From Streptomyces sp. CB02959 (lineage in GTDB: Bacteria > Actinomycetota > Actinomycetes > Streptomycetales > Streptomycetaceae), in the NCBI RefSeq assembly GCF_002803155.1, contig NZ_NNBP01000002.1, positions 372,001 to 436,000 of the forward strand: a DNA stretch of 64,000 nt, given 5' to 3'. Under the pieces are notes generated by a model. The model had not been told where the DNA came from. It saw only the letters and a list, made by a program, of their open reading frames with translations, and did not search any database. The position numbers and the translations under genes are program-made. Below, one piece after another: positions 1 through 8,267 of this stretch (the stretch's first letter is position 1; every line of letters starts with the position of its first letter).

Positions 1-1446
1 CAGCGCGTCGAGCGGGGTGACCGTGCGGTCCTTGCGGTCCCGGGCGGCGCGCACCGCCTCCGGGTCCACCAGGACCCACTGGCCGTGCAGCCGCACCAGA
101 GGGCGCCGGGCCTCGGCGAGCCGGTCCAGCTCCGCCCGGTCGAGCTCCTGGTCGCCGAGGGCGAACCGCCAGCTGAACGAGAGCAGCGCGTCGGCGGAGA
201 GCAGCGACGGCGGTCCGCCGGCCCCGGGCCCGCTGCCGGCCACGGCGGCGTCCGGCCCGCCCGGCGGGCCCACCACGGCGCGCGTGGTCAGCGTCCGCGC
301 CAACTCCCGCGGCCAGTGGACCCCGACCCCGGCGACGGCCAGGGCCGTGGCTGCCGGGCCCAGCAGTTCGGCGACCTCCTCGTCCGCCAACTCCAGTGCG
401 TCGGGCACCGCGGCGGACAGCAGCGGCGTCAGCGGCGCCCAGGCGGCGGCCGCCCGGCGCAGCGTCAGCAGGGCCTCGGTCCGCGCCCGCGGCCCGAACG
501 CCTGACCCGCCGGTGCGGTGCCCGCCCACACCTCGGCGGCGTCCGCGACGACCGCCGGGTCGGCCGCACTGTGGACCTGGACGACGGCGGTGAACGCGGG
601 GGCCGGGGAAGGGGCGGATGCCGGTTCCGCACCGGCCGCGGCCGGACGCCGCCGGTCCGCCTCCGCGCCTCCCGGCCGGTCCGGCGCCGCCGTGCGCGCC
701 AGGTCCACCCCGTGCACCTCCACCCGCAGCGAGAGCCGTACCCCCGCGTCGTGCCCGGCGGCGATCTCCGCGGCCCAGGCGCGCTGCTCCGGGACGTGCT
801 GCGGGGCGGCCGCGGCGAAGGCCGGTCCACCGGCCGCCAGTTCGGCCGCGGGCGTACGCGGCAGCCCGTCGGCGACCGCGTCCAGGAACGCCCGCACGTG
901 GCGCTCGGGGTCCGGCAGCCGGACGGGGGCGGTGCCGGGGAGCGGGGCGGCGTGCGCGTACGGCGGCATCGCGGCGGCCAGGTCGCGCAGCCGCGCCAAG
1001 TCGTCCGGGTCGAGCGGGCCGGCCCGCCAGGCGTCGTGGTCGGTGGGGCTGAGGCCGGGCAGCAGTCGGCCGCGGGCCGCGACCTGGAGTGCCAGGAGGG
1101 CGGCCGCGCCCCAGAAGGCCGCGGCCGGATGGGTGTGCCGCCCGGCGCGCATCCGGGTGAGGACGGGGAGCGCGGCGGCGATCGGCAGGACCAGGGCCGG
1201 CACGGCGCACACGGTGATGCCGTCGCCGCTGGCCGCCGCGTCGCCGTCCTCCGGCCCGGTGGGGAGGGCGACGGCCAGTTGCTCCAGTGCCGGTGCGCCG
1301 TGGGTGGTGGTGTCCAGGACGGGTCGGCCGTCCGGGCGCCAGAAGGCGATCCGCCCGAGCCGGGGCGGATCCGAGGGCAGGAAGAGCGCCGCGCAGCGGG
1401 ACGGCTCGGAGAGTGGAAGGGGCGTGACCGAGGGGAGGGAAGCCAC
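1..1446 (-). CDS. SNF2-type DEAD/DEAH helicase, N-terminal part (runs off left edge)
   Basis: The reverse strand is open for 482 codons from a GTG at 1446 to the window edge, so the C-terminal part lies outside. An in-frame TGA sits just upstream and GAGGAG lies 11 nt before the GTG, which fixes the start. The reading is Ala/Leu/Asp-rich and ends near the edge with PLVRLHGQWVLVDPE followed by AARDRKDRTVTPLDAL. That is how the SNF2-associated region reads in the large Streptomyces helicases of the SNF2/Rad54 class (recognised from memory). The helicase motor motifs would come after the visible part, so ATPase activity cannot be confirmed here. Likely role: ATP-dependent DNA translocase in repair or transcription. 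Confidence 0.75.
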   Translation of the reverse strand, partial: MASLPSVTPLPLSEPSRCAALFLPSDPPRLGRIAFWRPDGRPVLDTTTHGAPALEQLAVALPTGPEDGDAAASGDGITVCAVPALVLPIAAALPVLTRMRAGRHTHPAAAFWGAAALLALQVAARGRLLPGLSPTDHDAWRAGPLDPDDLARLRDLAAAMPPYAHAAPLPGTAPVRLPDPERHVRAFLDAVADGLPRTPAAELAAGGPAFAAAAPQHVPEQRAWAAEIAAGHDAGVRLSLRVEVHGVDLARTAAPDRPGGAEADRRRPAAAGAEPASAPSPAPAFTAVVQVHSAADPAVVADAAEVWAGTAPAGQAFGPRARTEALLTLRRAAAAWAPLTPLLSAAVPDALELADEEVAELLGPAATALAVAGVGVHWPRELARTLTTRAVVGPPGGPDAAVAGSGPGAGGPPSLLSADALLSFSWRFALGDQELDRAELDRLAEARRPLVRLHGQWVLVDPEAVRAARDRKDRTVTPLDAL

Positions 1447-1595
1447 TGGGCCAGTTACTCCTCAAATTTGACTACTGGAGCGTGGAGCGCCCGAGGGTAC
1501 AGCACGATCCGCCCCGTCAGGGAACCTCCGGAGCCGAACCGGCGTTCAATGGAATACGACAGAGCGCGGCGCGCGCCGCGGAAAGGGCGTGAAGG

Positions 1596-1778
1596 ATGTC
1601 CACACAGGCGAAGGTCGCGATCGGCGGCGTCGCGGTGGGAGTGATCCTGCTGTGGCTGCTGCCCTTCTGGGCGGCCGTCTTGGTCATGGTAGGGATCTCG
1701 GCCGTCGCGTATCTGACGCTCGACCCTTCCCAGCGGCGCCGGCTGCGCCGGGTCGGCCGCAAGGAGCTGGGCCGCTGA
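1596..1778 (+). CDS. Small hydrophobic membrane protein, 60 aa
   Basis: A 60-residue protein with a hydrophobic stretch over about residues 8-42 (VAIGGVAVGVILLWLLPFW, then VLVMVGISAVAYLTL) and a strongly basic tail (RRRLRRVGRKELGR). This predicts one or two membrane segments with the basic end in the cytoplasm. GAAAGGG is placed about 8 nt before the ATG at 1596. It is divergent from the helicase gene to its left. The function is unknown; small proteins of this look are common and conserved in Streptomyces. Confidence 0.7.
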   Translation: MSTQAKVAIGGVAVGVILLWLLPFWAAVLVMVGISAVAYLTLDPSQRRRLRRVGRKELGR

Positions 1779-1836
1779 GCCGGCGGCCCCGGCCGGTGCC
1801 TCGCCCCTCAGAGGCGGCCCCGGCCGGCCGCGGCCG

Positions 1837-2634
1837 TCAGACCGGGCGGGCCGCCAGCCCGTCCAACGACGCCAGCAGCCCCGGGAGTTCGGGCCCCCGC
1901 CCCACCGGGTGCACCTGTCCGGGCTCGTCGTCCAGCAGGACGAACGCGATGTCGTCGGTGCGGGCCACCATGCTCCACCCGGGCCCGTCGACCCGCAGCG
2001 TACGGGCCTCGCCCGCGGCGAACGACGACCGCACCCGGCCGGGCGGCGGCGGATCGGCGACATAGCCGCGGGCCTCCGCCAACACCCGCCGTACGCCCTT
2101 GTGCCGCTCCTCGCCGGGCTCCGCGAAGGCGACCTCCTCGACCTCCACCTGGGCCCGCCACGACGCCCACTGGAGCGCTATCTCGTCCGCGCCCAGCCGC
2201 CGCTGGGCCGGCCCCCAGTCCCCGGCGTCCGGCGGCGCCAGCGGCGCGCGGTCGCCCTCCTGCGGCTCCGGGTCGTGCGGCTGCGGCACCCCGGGAGCCG
2301 ACACCGCAAGGGCCAGCGGCCACCCCGGCAGCGCCACGACGATGCTGTCCTCACCTGGCGACAGGTCGTACTCCATACCGCAGTCCCAGGCCGCGATCGC
2401 ACAGGCCACCAGCGACACGTCCTCCGTGACCACGGTCCAGCGCGCCCCGGTGCCGTCCTGGCCGAGGACCAGCCCGTAGCCCTCCGCGTACGGTTCGAGG
2501 CCGAGTCCCGAGCACACCTCGGGGTAGTCGTCGCCGAGCACGCTCGGGAACTGCGCGGGCGTCAGCAGCACCGCCGTCAGCACGAACAGCTGATCGCCCA
2601 ACTGGTCCTGGTCGGCGCTCTCGGTCGTCGGCAC
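1837..2634 (-). CDS. Conserved hypothetical protein, 265 aa
   Basis: A soluble, acidic protein with no signal peptide or membrane segment. The GTG start at 2634 is supported by GGAGG six nt upstream. The sequence has no motif I can tie to a function. The N-terminal half has a mixed alpha/beta look (LFVLTAVLLTPAQFPSVLGD), the middle is Pro/Asp-rich and probably a linker, and the end is a second compact region with the segment SMVARTDDIAFVLLDDEPGQ. It stands alone on the reverse strand, convergent with the small membrane protein to its left. I regard it as a Streptomyces-specific hypothetical. Confidence 0.75.
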   Translation of the reverse strand: MPTTESADQDQLGDQLFVLTAVLLTPAQFPSVLGDDYPEVCSGLGLEPYAEGYGLVLGQDGTGARWTVVTEDVSLVACAIAAWDCGMEYDLSPGEDSIVVALPGWPLALAVSAPGVPQPHDPEPQEGDRAPLAPPDAGDWGPAQRRLGADEIALQWASWRAQVEVEEVAFAEPGEERHKGVRRVLAEARGYVADPPPPGRVRSSFAAGEARTLRVDGPGWSMVARTDDIAFVLLDDEPGQVHPVGRGPELPGLLASLDGLAARPV

Positions 2635-2763
2635 GCCGGGCCTCCTTGCATTGCGGTCCGCTTTCGCCGCGCACCCTAATTGGCCAGGTGCGGCCTTGTC
2701 ACCAGCCGTACGCTGCGGTGATGCGATCGCGCCCCCGGTGGCGCGGCCACCGGCCGCCGCGCG

Positions 2764-3087
2764 TCAGGGCAGCGGCAGCCCGAGGAGGTCGTGGGCGACC
2801 TCCCGCGGCGACTGATCGCGCTCCCGCGCCAGCGCGAGCACCGCCCGGCAGGCGAGCTCGTGGACGCCGAAGGCCAGCGCCTCGGGCGACACCCACTCCG
2901 CCGCCTGCGCACCCCGCTCCTCGTCGCCCTCGGCGCCCGCCGCCACATAGCAGGCCGCCGCCTCGAAGAGATTGTGCGCACGCTCCGCCGCCGGGCGGCC
3001 GCCACGGCGGAGCACCGCGCGCCGTGCGGCCCCGATGCGTCTGCCGGGGTGCAGCACCCCGGCCATGTCGCGTATGAATCCCGCCAT
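2764..3087 (-). CDS. Small hypothetical protein, 107 aa
   Basis: An alpha-helical 107-residue protein with Ala-rich helices (AHNLFEAAACYVAAGAEGDEE, HELACRAVLALARERD). I chose the ATG at 3087, with purine-rich GAGGGG/GGGGG upstream. An in-frame GTG at 3114 would add nine residues (TDEGPGVG) and cannot be excluded. There is no recognised domain. It is divergent from the MpaB-like oxygenase gene starting at 3180. Confidence 0.55.
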   Translation of the reverse strand: MAGFIRDMAGVLHPGRRIGAARRAVLRRGGRPAAERAHNLFEAAACYVAAGAEGDEERGAQAAEWVSPEALAFGVHELACRAVLALARERDQSPREVAHDLLGLPLP

Positions 3088-3179
3088 CCCGACCCCCGGC
3101 CCCTCGTCCGTCACCGTCGTAGGAGTCTGCCCGCAGCCCGTAGTGTGGGAACTTCGGCGGACGAAGGGACGGACAACAG

Positions 3180-4097
3180 GTGCGGCGCTACGACTGGTTG
3201 AAGGAGATCAGGCGGCTCGATCCGGAGCGCGACTTCTTGCGGATCTACCGCATCACCTACGCCCACGAGTTCCCCTGGGACATCACCAGGGCACTGGAAC
3301 TGGCCCTCTACCGCACCTACGCCGTGCCGAGCGTCGGGCGGCTGCTCGCCGAGACCGCCGAGCTGACGGACCGTGCGCAGAAGCGCTACGACGACACCGT
3401 CCTCCTCCTGGACACCGTCCTGGAGCACGGCTTCGACGGCGCCGACGGGCGGACCGCGATCCGCCGGATCAACCAGATGCACCGCAGCTACGACATCAGC
3501 GACGACGACATGCGCTACGTCCTGTGCACCTTCGTGGCGGTGCCCATCCGCTGGATCGAACGGTACGGCTGGCGGCGGCTGAGCGAACACGAGAAGCGCG
3601 CCATCGCCGCGTACTACCGCACCCTGGGCCGCCACATGGGGATCACCGACATCCCGCGGACCCACCAGGAGTTCGAACGCTGCCTGGACGCCTACGAGGA
3701 GGAGCACTTCGGCTGGGACCCCGGGGCCCGGCAGGTGGCCGACGCCTCCCTGGACCTGATGGCGGGCTGGTACGGCCCGCTCGCCCCGGTGGTGCGCGGC
3801 GCGAGCCTGGCCCTCCTGGACGACGCACTGCTGGACGCCTTCCGCTACGACCGGCCCCGGCCCGCCGTGCGGACGGCGGTGCACACCGCCCTGAAGCTGC
3901 GCGCCAAGGCCGTGCGGCTGCTCCCGCCGCGCCGTGCCCCCCACTTCGCCCGGCAGAACCCGGAGATCAAGGGCTACCCCACCGGCTTCCGGGTCGCCGA
4001 ACTCGGCACGTTCCCCGCGTCCCGGCGGCCGGGCGGCTGCCCCGTGCACCCGGTGGGTGGCGACGCCCCGCTCCAGGAGGACCCGGCGGCCTCGTGA
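3180..4097 (+). CDS. Oxygenase of the MpaB/DUF2236 family, 305 aa
   Basis: A 305-residue protein starting at a GTG with GAAGGGA about 9 nt upstream. It has the layout of the actinobacterial MpaB-like family (DUF2236, latex-clearing-protein relatives): an N-terminal helix set (RITYAHEFPWDITRALELALYRTYAVPS), the central segment YVLCTFVAVPIRWIERYGWR, and a C-terminal helical region ending in a Pro/Arg-rich tail. Family members are heme proteins, and several are oxygenases acting on hydrophobic substrates. The substrate here is unknown. No signal peptide is visible, and the gene appears monocistronic. Confidence 0.7.
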   Translation: MRRYDWLKEIRRLDPERDFLRIYRITYAHEFPWDITRALELALYRTYAVPSVGRLLAETAELTDRAQKRYDDTVLLLDTVLEHGFDGADGRTAIRRINQMHRSYDISDDDMRYVLCTFVAVPIRWIERYGWRRLSEHEKRAIAAYYRTLGRHMGITDIPRTHQEFERCLDAYEEEHFGWDPGARQVADASLDLMAGWYGPLAPVVRGASLALLDDALLDAFRYDRPRPAVRTAVHTALKLRAKAVRLLPPRRAPHFARQNPEIKGYPTGFRVAELGTFPASRRPGGCPVHPVGGDAPLQEDPAAS

Positions 4098-4149
4098 CGC
4101 GGGGCGGTCCGCCAGGGGGACGCCGGGGCGCCACGGCGTCCGGGGCGCC

Positions 4150-4761
4150 TCACCCCTGGCGGACCGCCAGCGCCAGATAGCGGGTGTCCTCGTCGACGTA
4201 CCGGACGAGGTCCCAGCCGCTGCCGGCCAGGAGGGGGCGCAGGTTGGGTTCGGCCCGGAGGTCGCCGGGGGTGAGCGGGTGCCCCTTGCGCGCGGCGAGG
4301 GCCGCCCGCCCGACGGGATGGAAGAGCACGAGCTTGCCGCCGGGGCGCACCACCCTGGCCAGTTCGGCCAGTCCGGCCGCGGAGTCGGGCAAGTGGGAGA
4401 CCAGCCCGGCGGCGAACACGGCGTCCAGCGCGGCGGGCGGCAGCGGGAGCCGGGCCACGTCGGCGAGCAGCAGGGCCGCGCAGGTCTCGCGTCCGGCCCG
4501 TACGGCGGCCGCCAGCATCTCCGGGGTGAGGTCGGCGCCCAGTACCGTCCCGCGCGCTCCCACGGCCGTTCTGAGGGCCGGGAGGGCGCGTCCGGTGCCG
4601 CAGCCGGCGTCCAGCACCCGCTGGCCCTCCCGCAGGTCCAGGGCGGCCACGCCGGCGGCGTAGGCGGGCCCGTCGTCGGGGAACTTGGCGTCCCAGCCGG
4701 CGGCGCGGGCGCCGAAGAACGCGCGGACCTCGTGCGGACGACTGGTCTGGGGGCCGCTCAT
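4150..4761 (-). CDS. Class I SAM-dependent methyltransferase, 203 aa
   Basis: A Rossmann-fold methyltransferase. Motif I is VLDAGCGTGRALPAL at about residues 48-62, the acidic motif II is VLGADLTPEML, and the post-motif region is VSHLPDSAAGLAELARVVRPGGKLVLFHP, typical of the Methyltransf_11/UbiE type. The ATG at 4761 overlaps the stop of the upstream permease gene by four bases (ATGA), so the two are probably translationally coupled. The methyl acceptor cannot be inferred. The coupling to a nucleobase-type permease suggests a small-molecule substrate, but that is only inference. Confidence 0.8.
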   Translation of the reverse strand: MSGPQTSRPHEVRAFFGARAAGWDAKFPDDGPAYAAGVAALDLREGQRVLDAGCGTGRALPALRTAVGARGTVLGADLTPEMLAAAVRAGRETCAALLLADVARLPLPPAALDAVFAAGLVSHLPDSAAGLAELARVVRPGGKLVLFHPVGRAALAARKGHPLTPGDLRAEPNLRPLLAGSGWDLVRYVDEDTRYLALAVRQG

Positions 4762-6272
4762 CGGTCTCCTTCAGGTGTGGTGGGACGGCGGGCGAGCGGG
4801 GCGGTGGCGGCATACAGGACGCCCGCGACGAGAAGGGCGGCCACCACCCCGAGGTTCATGGCGCCCAGCGTGCCGTGCGCGGCGGCGCCGGTGAGCAGGA
4901 AGCCCGTGATCCGGGCGATGTTGGGGTCGGCGGACGTGATCAGGCCGAGCCCGACGGCGGTGGCGACGGCGAGCGAGAGGACCGCCGGCCACCTGACGGC
5001 GGGCACCGCGGACGGTCCGGCACCGGAACGTCCCTCGCGCCACCGCGCCACCAGGAAGACCGCCGACCATGCGGCCATCGTCACCCCGACGATCGACAGG
5101 AACGCCTGGAACGTGGCGAAGAAACTGGGCGAGACGAACAGCACGTACCAGCCGCCGACGGCCATCAGGACCCCGTCCACCAGCACCGCGAGGTGCCGGC
5201 GGACGGGCACCCCGAGGGCCAGCAGCGACATCCCCGAGCTGTAGATGTCCATGATCGCCCCGGAGGCGAACCCCCCGATGGCGGTGAGCAGATACGGCAC
5301 CAGGAACCAGGTCGGCAGCGCCGCCGCCAGCGCGCCCACGGGGTCGGCGGCGGCCGCGGCGGCCAGCTTCGGGTCGCCGGCGTTCAGCAGCACCCCGAAG
5401 ACCAGCAGCACCACGGGGGCCAGCACCCCGCCCAGCGTCGTCCAACCGGTGATCGCCCGGCCGCTGCTGTTGCGGGGCAGGTAACGGCTGTAGTCCGCAC
5501 CGCAGTTGACCCACCCCAGCCCCAGGAGGGTCATCGCGAACACCACGCCCCCGACGGCCGTCCCCAGACCGCCCGGCCGACCCGCCACGAGCGCGGAGGG
5601 ATGGATCCGGTCGGCCGTCAACACCAGGTATGCCGCGGTCATCACGGTGATCGCGGCGGTCAGGTACTTCTGCACCTTCATGATCAACGCGTGCCCGTAG
5701 ACGCCCACGACCACCACCGAGACGGCGGTCACCGCGAAGCACAGGGCCTGCGCCCCGGTGGTCGGCGTCCGCCCGTCGGCCCGGGCGAAGACCGCCGGCG
5801 AGACGCGTGCCAGGATCGCGGCCCCGCCCAGCGAGGAGAGCGCGACCAGCACGGTCTCCCAGCCGACGTTGGAGACGTAACTGAACACGGTGGGCAGCTT
5901 GTTGCCCTGCCGCCCGAAAACGGCCCGCCCGATGACCATCGTGGGCGCCCCGGTCCGCGCCCCGGCCACCGACACCAGGCCGACCAGGACGAACGACAGC
6001 ACGTAGCCGATCGCCCCGGTGACCACCGCCTGCCAGGCATTGAGGCCGAGGCCCATGACGTAGGCCCCGTAGGCGATGCCCAGCAGTGACAGCCCGGAGC
6101 CGGCCCACGGCCAGAACAGGGAGCGGGGCGTGCCGTGCCGCTCGGCGTCCGGCACCGGGGCGATGCCGTTGCGCTCCACCGCCGTGGCCGAGGGGGGTAC
6201 CGCGGCGGACGCGGCGCGCCGCTCCGGTGACTGCGCCGCCTGCTGCTGCGTCATGCGCACATGATCCCCCAT
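4758..6272 (-). CDS. NCS1-family purine/cytosine permease, 504 aa
   Basis: A polytopic membrane protein with about 12 hydrophobic segments. It carries family features of nucleobase:cation symporter-1: a soluble N-terminus, then FWPWAGSGLSLLGIAYGAYV, the TM region with APTMVIGRAVFGRQGNKLPT, and NCGADYSRYLP in the middle. The likely substrates are cytosine, purines or a related heterocycle. The ATG at 6272 has CGGAG 8 nt upstream; a second in-frame ATG at 6254 is the alternative. It is first in a two-gene operon with the overlapping methyltransferase. Confidence 0.85.
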   Translation of the reverse strand: MGDHVRMTQQQAAQSPERRAASAAVPPSATAVERNGIAPVPDAERHGTPRSLFWPWAGSGLSLLGIAYGAYVMGLGLNAWQAVVTGAIGYVLSFVLVGLVSVAGARTGAPTMVIGRAVFGRQGNKLPTVFSYVSNVGWETVLVALSSLGGAAILARVSPAVFARADGRTPTTGAQALCFAVTAVSVVVVGVYGHALIMKVQKYLTAAITVMTAAYLVLTADRIHPSALVAGRPGGLGTAVGGVVFAMTLLGLGWVNCGADYSRYLPRNSSGRAITGWTTLGGVLAPVVLLVFGVLLNAGDPKLAAAAAADPVGALAAALPTWFLVPYLLTAIGGFASGAIMDIYSSGMSLLALGVPVRRHLAVLVDGVLMAVGGWYVLFVSPSFFATFQAFLSIVGVTMAAWSAVFLVARWREGRSGAGPSAVPAVRWPAVLSLAVATAVGLGLITSADPNIARITGFLLTGAAAHGTLGAMNLGVVAALLVAGVLYAATAPLARRPTTPEGDR

Positions 6273-6514
6273 GGCCGGTGCTCCGGGGGAAACGCCTGTG
6301 CGACGGAGACCGGCGGCAGGACGTGGCCGGATTGCACAGCATGTCCCGATGCCGTGGCGGCTTTTGCGAATTCGAGGAAATCCTGATCAGCGGACGGTAC
6401 GGTCCTCGCCATGGATTTCCGGACGGCACCCGGTGCCGCCGCCGGCCCCATCGTTGTGCCTCGGATCCGCACACCCGCACCGCGCGGGACCTCGCACCCT
6501 GGAGGAGACGGCCC

Positions 6515-7114
6515 ATGAACGCCGTACAAGGGACCCCGGAGGACAGAGCCCCCGGCCCTGCCCCCGATGTGGCCCTGAAGATCTTAGTCGCGGGCGGTTT
6601 CGGGGTGGGCAAGACGACCCTGGTGGGCGCGGTCAGCGAGATCCGCCCGCTGCGCACCGAGGAGCGGCTCAGCGAGGTGGGCCATGCGGTCGACGACACC
6701 GGGAAGGTGGCGGACAAGACCACCACCACGGTGGCGATGGACTTCGGCCGCATCACCATCCGGTCGGGACTCTCCCTGTACCTCTTCGGCACTCCGGGAC
6801 AGGACCGCTTCTGGTTCCTGTGGGACGACCTCTCGGAGGGCGCACTGGGCGCCGTGGTACTGGCCGACACCCGCCGCCTGCCGGACTGCTTTCCGGCCAT
6901 CGACTACTTCGAGCGCCGCGCCCTCCCCTTCGTGGTGGCCGTCAACTGCTTCCCAGGGGCCGGGTCCTACGGGGCTGACGAGGTCTCCCGCGCCCTGGAC
7001 CTGGACCGCGGCACGCCCGTCGTGCTCTGCGACGCCCGCGACCGCGACTCGGGCAAGGAGGTGCTGGTCCGGCTGGTCGAGCACTCCGCCCGACAGCTGG
7101 ACTCGGTCGGCTGA
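6515..7114 (+). CDS. CvnD-type small GTPase/ATP-GTP-binding protein, 199 aa
   Basis: A Ras-like G-domain protein of the Streptomyces conservon class. The P-loop is GGFGVGKTT at about residues 28-36, the switch region contains TTTTVAMDFGRI, and the G3-like motif is LFGTPGQDRFWF. The usual NKxD is replaced by AVNCFPG. GGAGGAGA lies 6 nt before the ATG. CvnD normally follows cvnA (kinase-like), cvnB (roadblock) and cvnC (DUF742), but none of these precedes it. A roadblock gene lies 0.66 kb downstream, beyond an opposite-strand flavoprotein. Probable role: membrane-associated GTPase signalling. Confidence 0.85.
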   Translation: MNAVQGTPEDRAPGPAPDVALKILVAGGFGVGKTTLVGAVSEIRPLRTEERLSEVGHAVDDTGKVADKTTTTVAMDFGRITIRSGLSLYLFGTPGQDRFWFLWDDLSEGALGAVVLADTRRLPDCFPAIDYFERRALPFVVAVNCFPGAGSYGADEVSRALDLDRGTPVVLCDARDRDSGKEVLVRLVEHSARQLDSVG

Positions 7115-7147
7115 CCGGCCCGTGGGGCGGGCGCCCGACGCCCTGAG

Positions 7148-7172
7148 GGCGCGGCCCCCGGAGGGCCGCGCC
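7148..7172. terminator. Hairpin terminator between convergent genes
   Basis: A perfect 10-bp stem (GGCGCGGCCC / GGGCCGCGCC) with a 5-nt loop lies between the convergent GTPase and flavoprotein genes. It is placed to end transcription in both directions. There is no U-tract, as is usual in Streptomyces. Confidence 0.6.
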
Positions 7173-7181
7173 GCCCGCCCC

Positions 7182-7610
7182 TCAGTCCGCGAGCGCGGCG
7201 ACCGCGACCGCCTTGTCGATGCGGACCCGCACCAGCAGCTCGCCGGGCACGCCGTTGCGGGCGCCGTACTCCTCCGCACGGTCCTCGCCCATGTAGCGGG
7301 CCGCGATCCGGGTCGCCCAGTGCCGGACCTCCGACAGCTCCTCGCCGAGTTCCGCCGTGCCCTGCACGACCACGAAGGAGAACGGCGGCCGCTCGTCGTC
7401 GACGCACAGCGCCACCCTGCCGTCGCGGGCGAGATTGCGGCCCTTGACCGTGTCCCTCCCGGTGTTGAAAACCAGCTCGTCGCCGTCCATCAGGAACCAC
7501 ACCGGAGCGACGTGCGGGCTGCCGTCCGCCCGCACGGTCGACAATTTTCCGGTTCGGGTGCCCTCGGAAAGGAACGCCGACCACTCGTCCTTCGTCATTG
7601 TGTGTGCCAT
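7182..7610 (-). CDS. PPOX-class (pyridoxamine 5'-phosphate oxidase-like) flavin/F420 oxidoreductase, 142 aa
   Basis: A split-barrel protein of the actinobacterial F420/FMN-binding PPOX class. It contains GKLSTVRADGSPHVAPVWFLMDGDELVFNT, then KGRNLARDGRVALCVDDE, the standard order for this family. Typical length is 130-150 aa. I chose the ATG at 7610, with GGCGAGGA 8 nt upstream; an in-frame ATG at 7619 is the alternative. Family members reduce diverse small molecules with F420H2 or bind flavin, and no substrate is indicated here. It sits on the opposite strand between two conservon-like genes. Confidence 0.8.
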   Translation of the reverse strand: MAHTMTKDEWSAFLSEGTRTGKLSTVRADGSPHVAPVWFLMDGDELVFNTGRDTVKGRNLARDGRVALCVDDERPPFSFVVVQGTAELGEELSEVRHWATRIAARYMGEDRAEEYGARNGVPGELLVRVRIDKAVAVAALAD

Positions 7611-7777
7611 GTCGCTCATCCTCGCCGCCGGCACACGCCGGAGGTATGTGGCACGCCGCGGTGCGGAGCCGCTTGCCGAGACGGCGGAGGTGGGACAGGC
7701 TGGCACGGCGGCTCGCCGACGGGCTGCGAACTACCGTCCGGCCACGGCGGCGGACGGGGATACGGGGAGGAAAGGGC

Positions 7778-8185
7778 ATGGCACTGAGCAGCGGACTCGA
7801 CTGGCTGCTGGACGACCTGACCAAGCGGGTGGAGCAGGTACGGCACGCCTTGGTGCTGTCCAACGACGGGCTGGTGACCGGCGCGAGCCAGGGGTTGGAG
7901 CGGGAGGACGCCGAACATCTCGCGGCGGTCGCCTCCGGACTGCACAGCCTCGCGAAGGGGTCGGGGCTCCACTTCCGGGTCGGGCGGGTGCGTCAGACCA
8001 TGGTCGAGTTCGACGACGGGGTGTTGTTCGTGACGGCGGCTGGGGACGGCAGCTGTCTGTGCGTGCTGGCCGGCGCCGACTCCGACATGGGGCAGATCGC
8101 TTACGAGATGACGCTGTTGGTCAACCGCGTCGGGGAGCACCTGGGCGTCGCGGCCCGCCGGCCGGAGAGTTATCCACAGGTCTGA
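7778..8185 (+). CDS. Roadblock/LC7-domain protein (CvnB type), 135 aa
   Basis: A 135-residue roadblock/LC7 protein: LDWLLDDLTKRVEQVRHALVLSNDGLVTGAS opens the fold and the C-terminal helix is IAYEMTLLVNRVGEHLG. This is the CvnB component of Streptomyces conservons, which partners a CvnD GTPase. A strong GGGGAGGAAAGGG precedes the ATG at 7778. It is not adjacent to cvnA, cvnC or cvnD. It could work with the GTPase at 6515-7114 or with a conservon elsewhere. Confidence 0.85.
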   Translation: MALSSGLDWLLDDLTKRVEQVRHALVLSNDGLVTGASQGLEREDAEHLAAVASGLHSLAKGSGLHFRVGRVRQTMVEFDDGVLFVTAAGDGSCLCVLAGADSDMGQIAYEMTLLVNRVGEHLGVAARRPESYPQV

Positions 8186-8267
8186 GACGCGCGTTGACGC
8201 TACGTCATCGCCCGCGGCATGGTCGTAACCATCAGTGATCGACGACCGAGTCGCAGGGGGAAGCACC

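Noticed and set aside
85..1644. Long forward open frame opposite the SNF2-type helicase
   Set aside because: The product is Arg/Gly/Pro-rich with no domain, while the reverse strand reads as a recognisable helicase N-terminus with an SD and plausible start.
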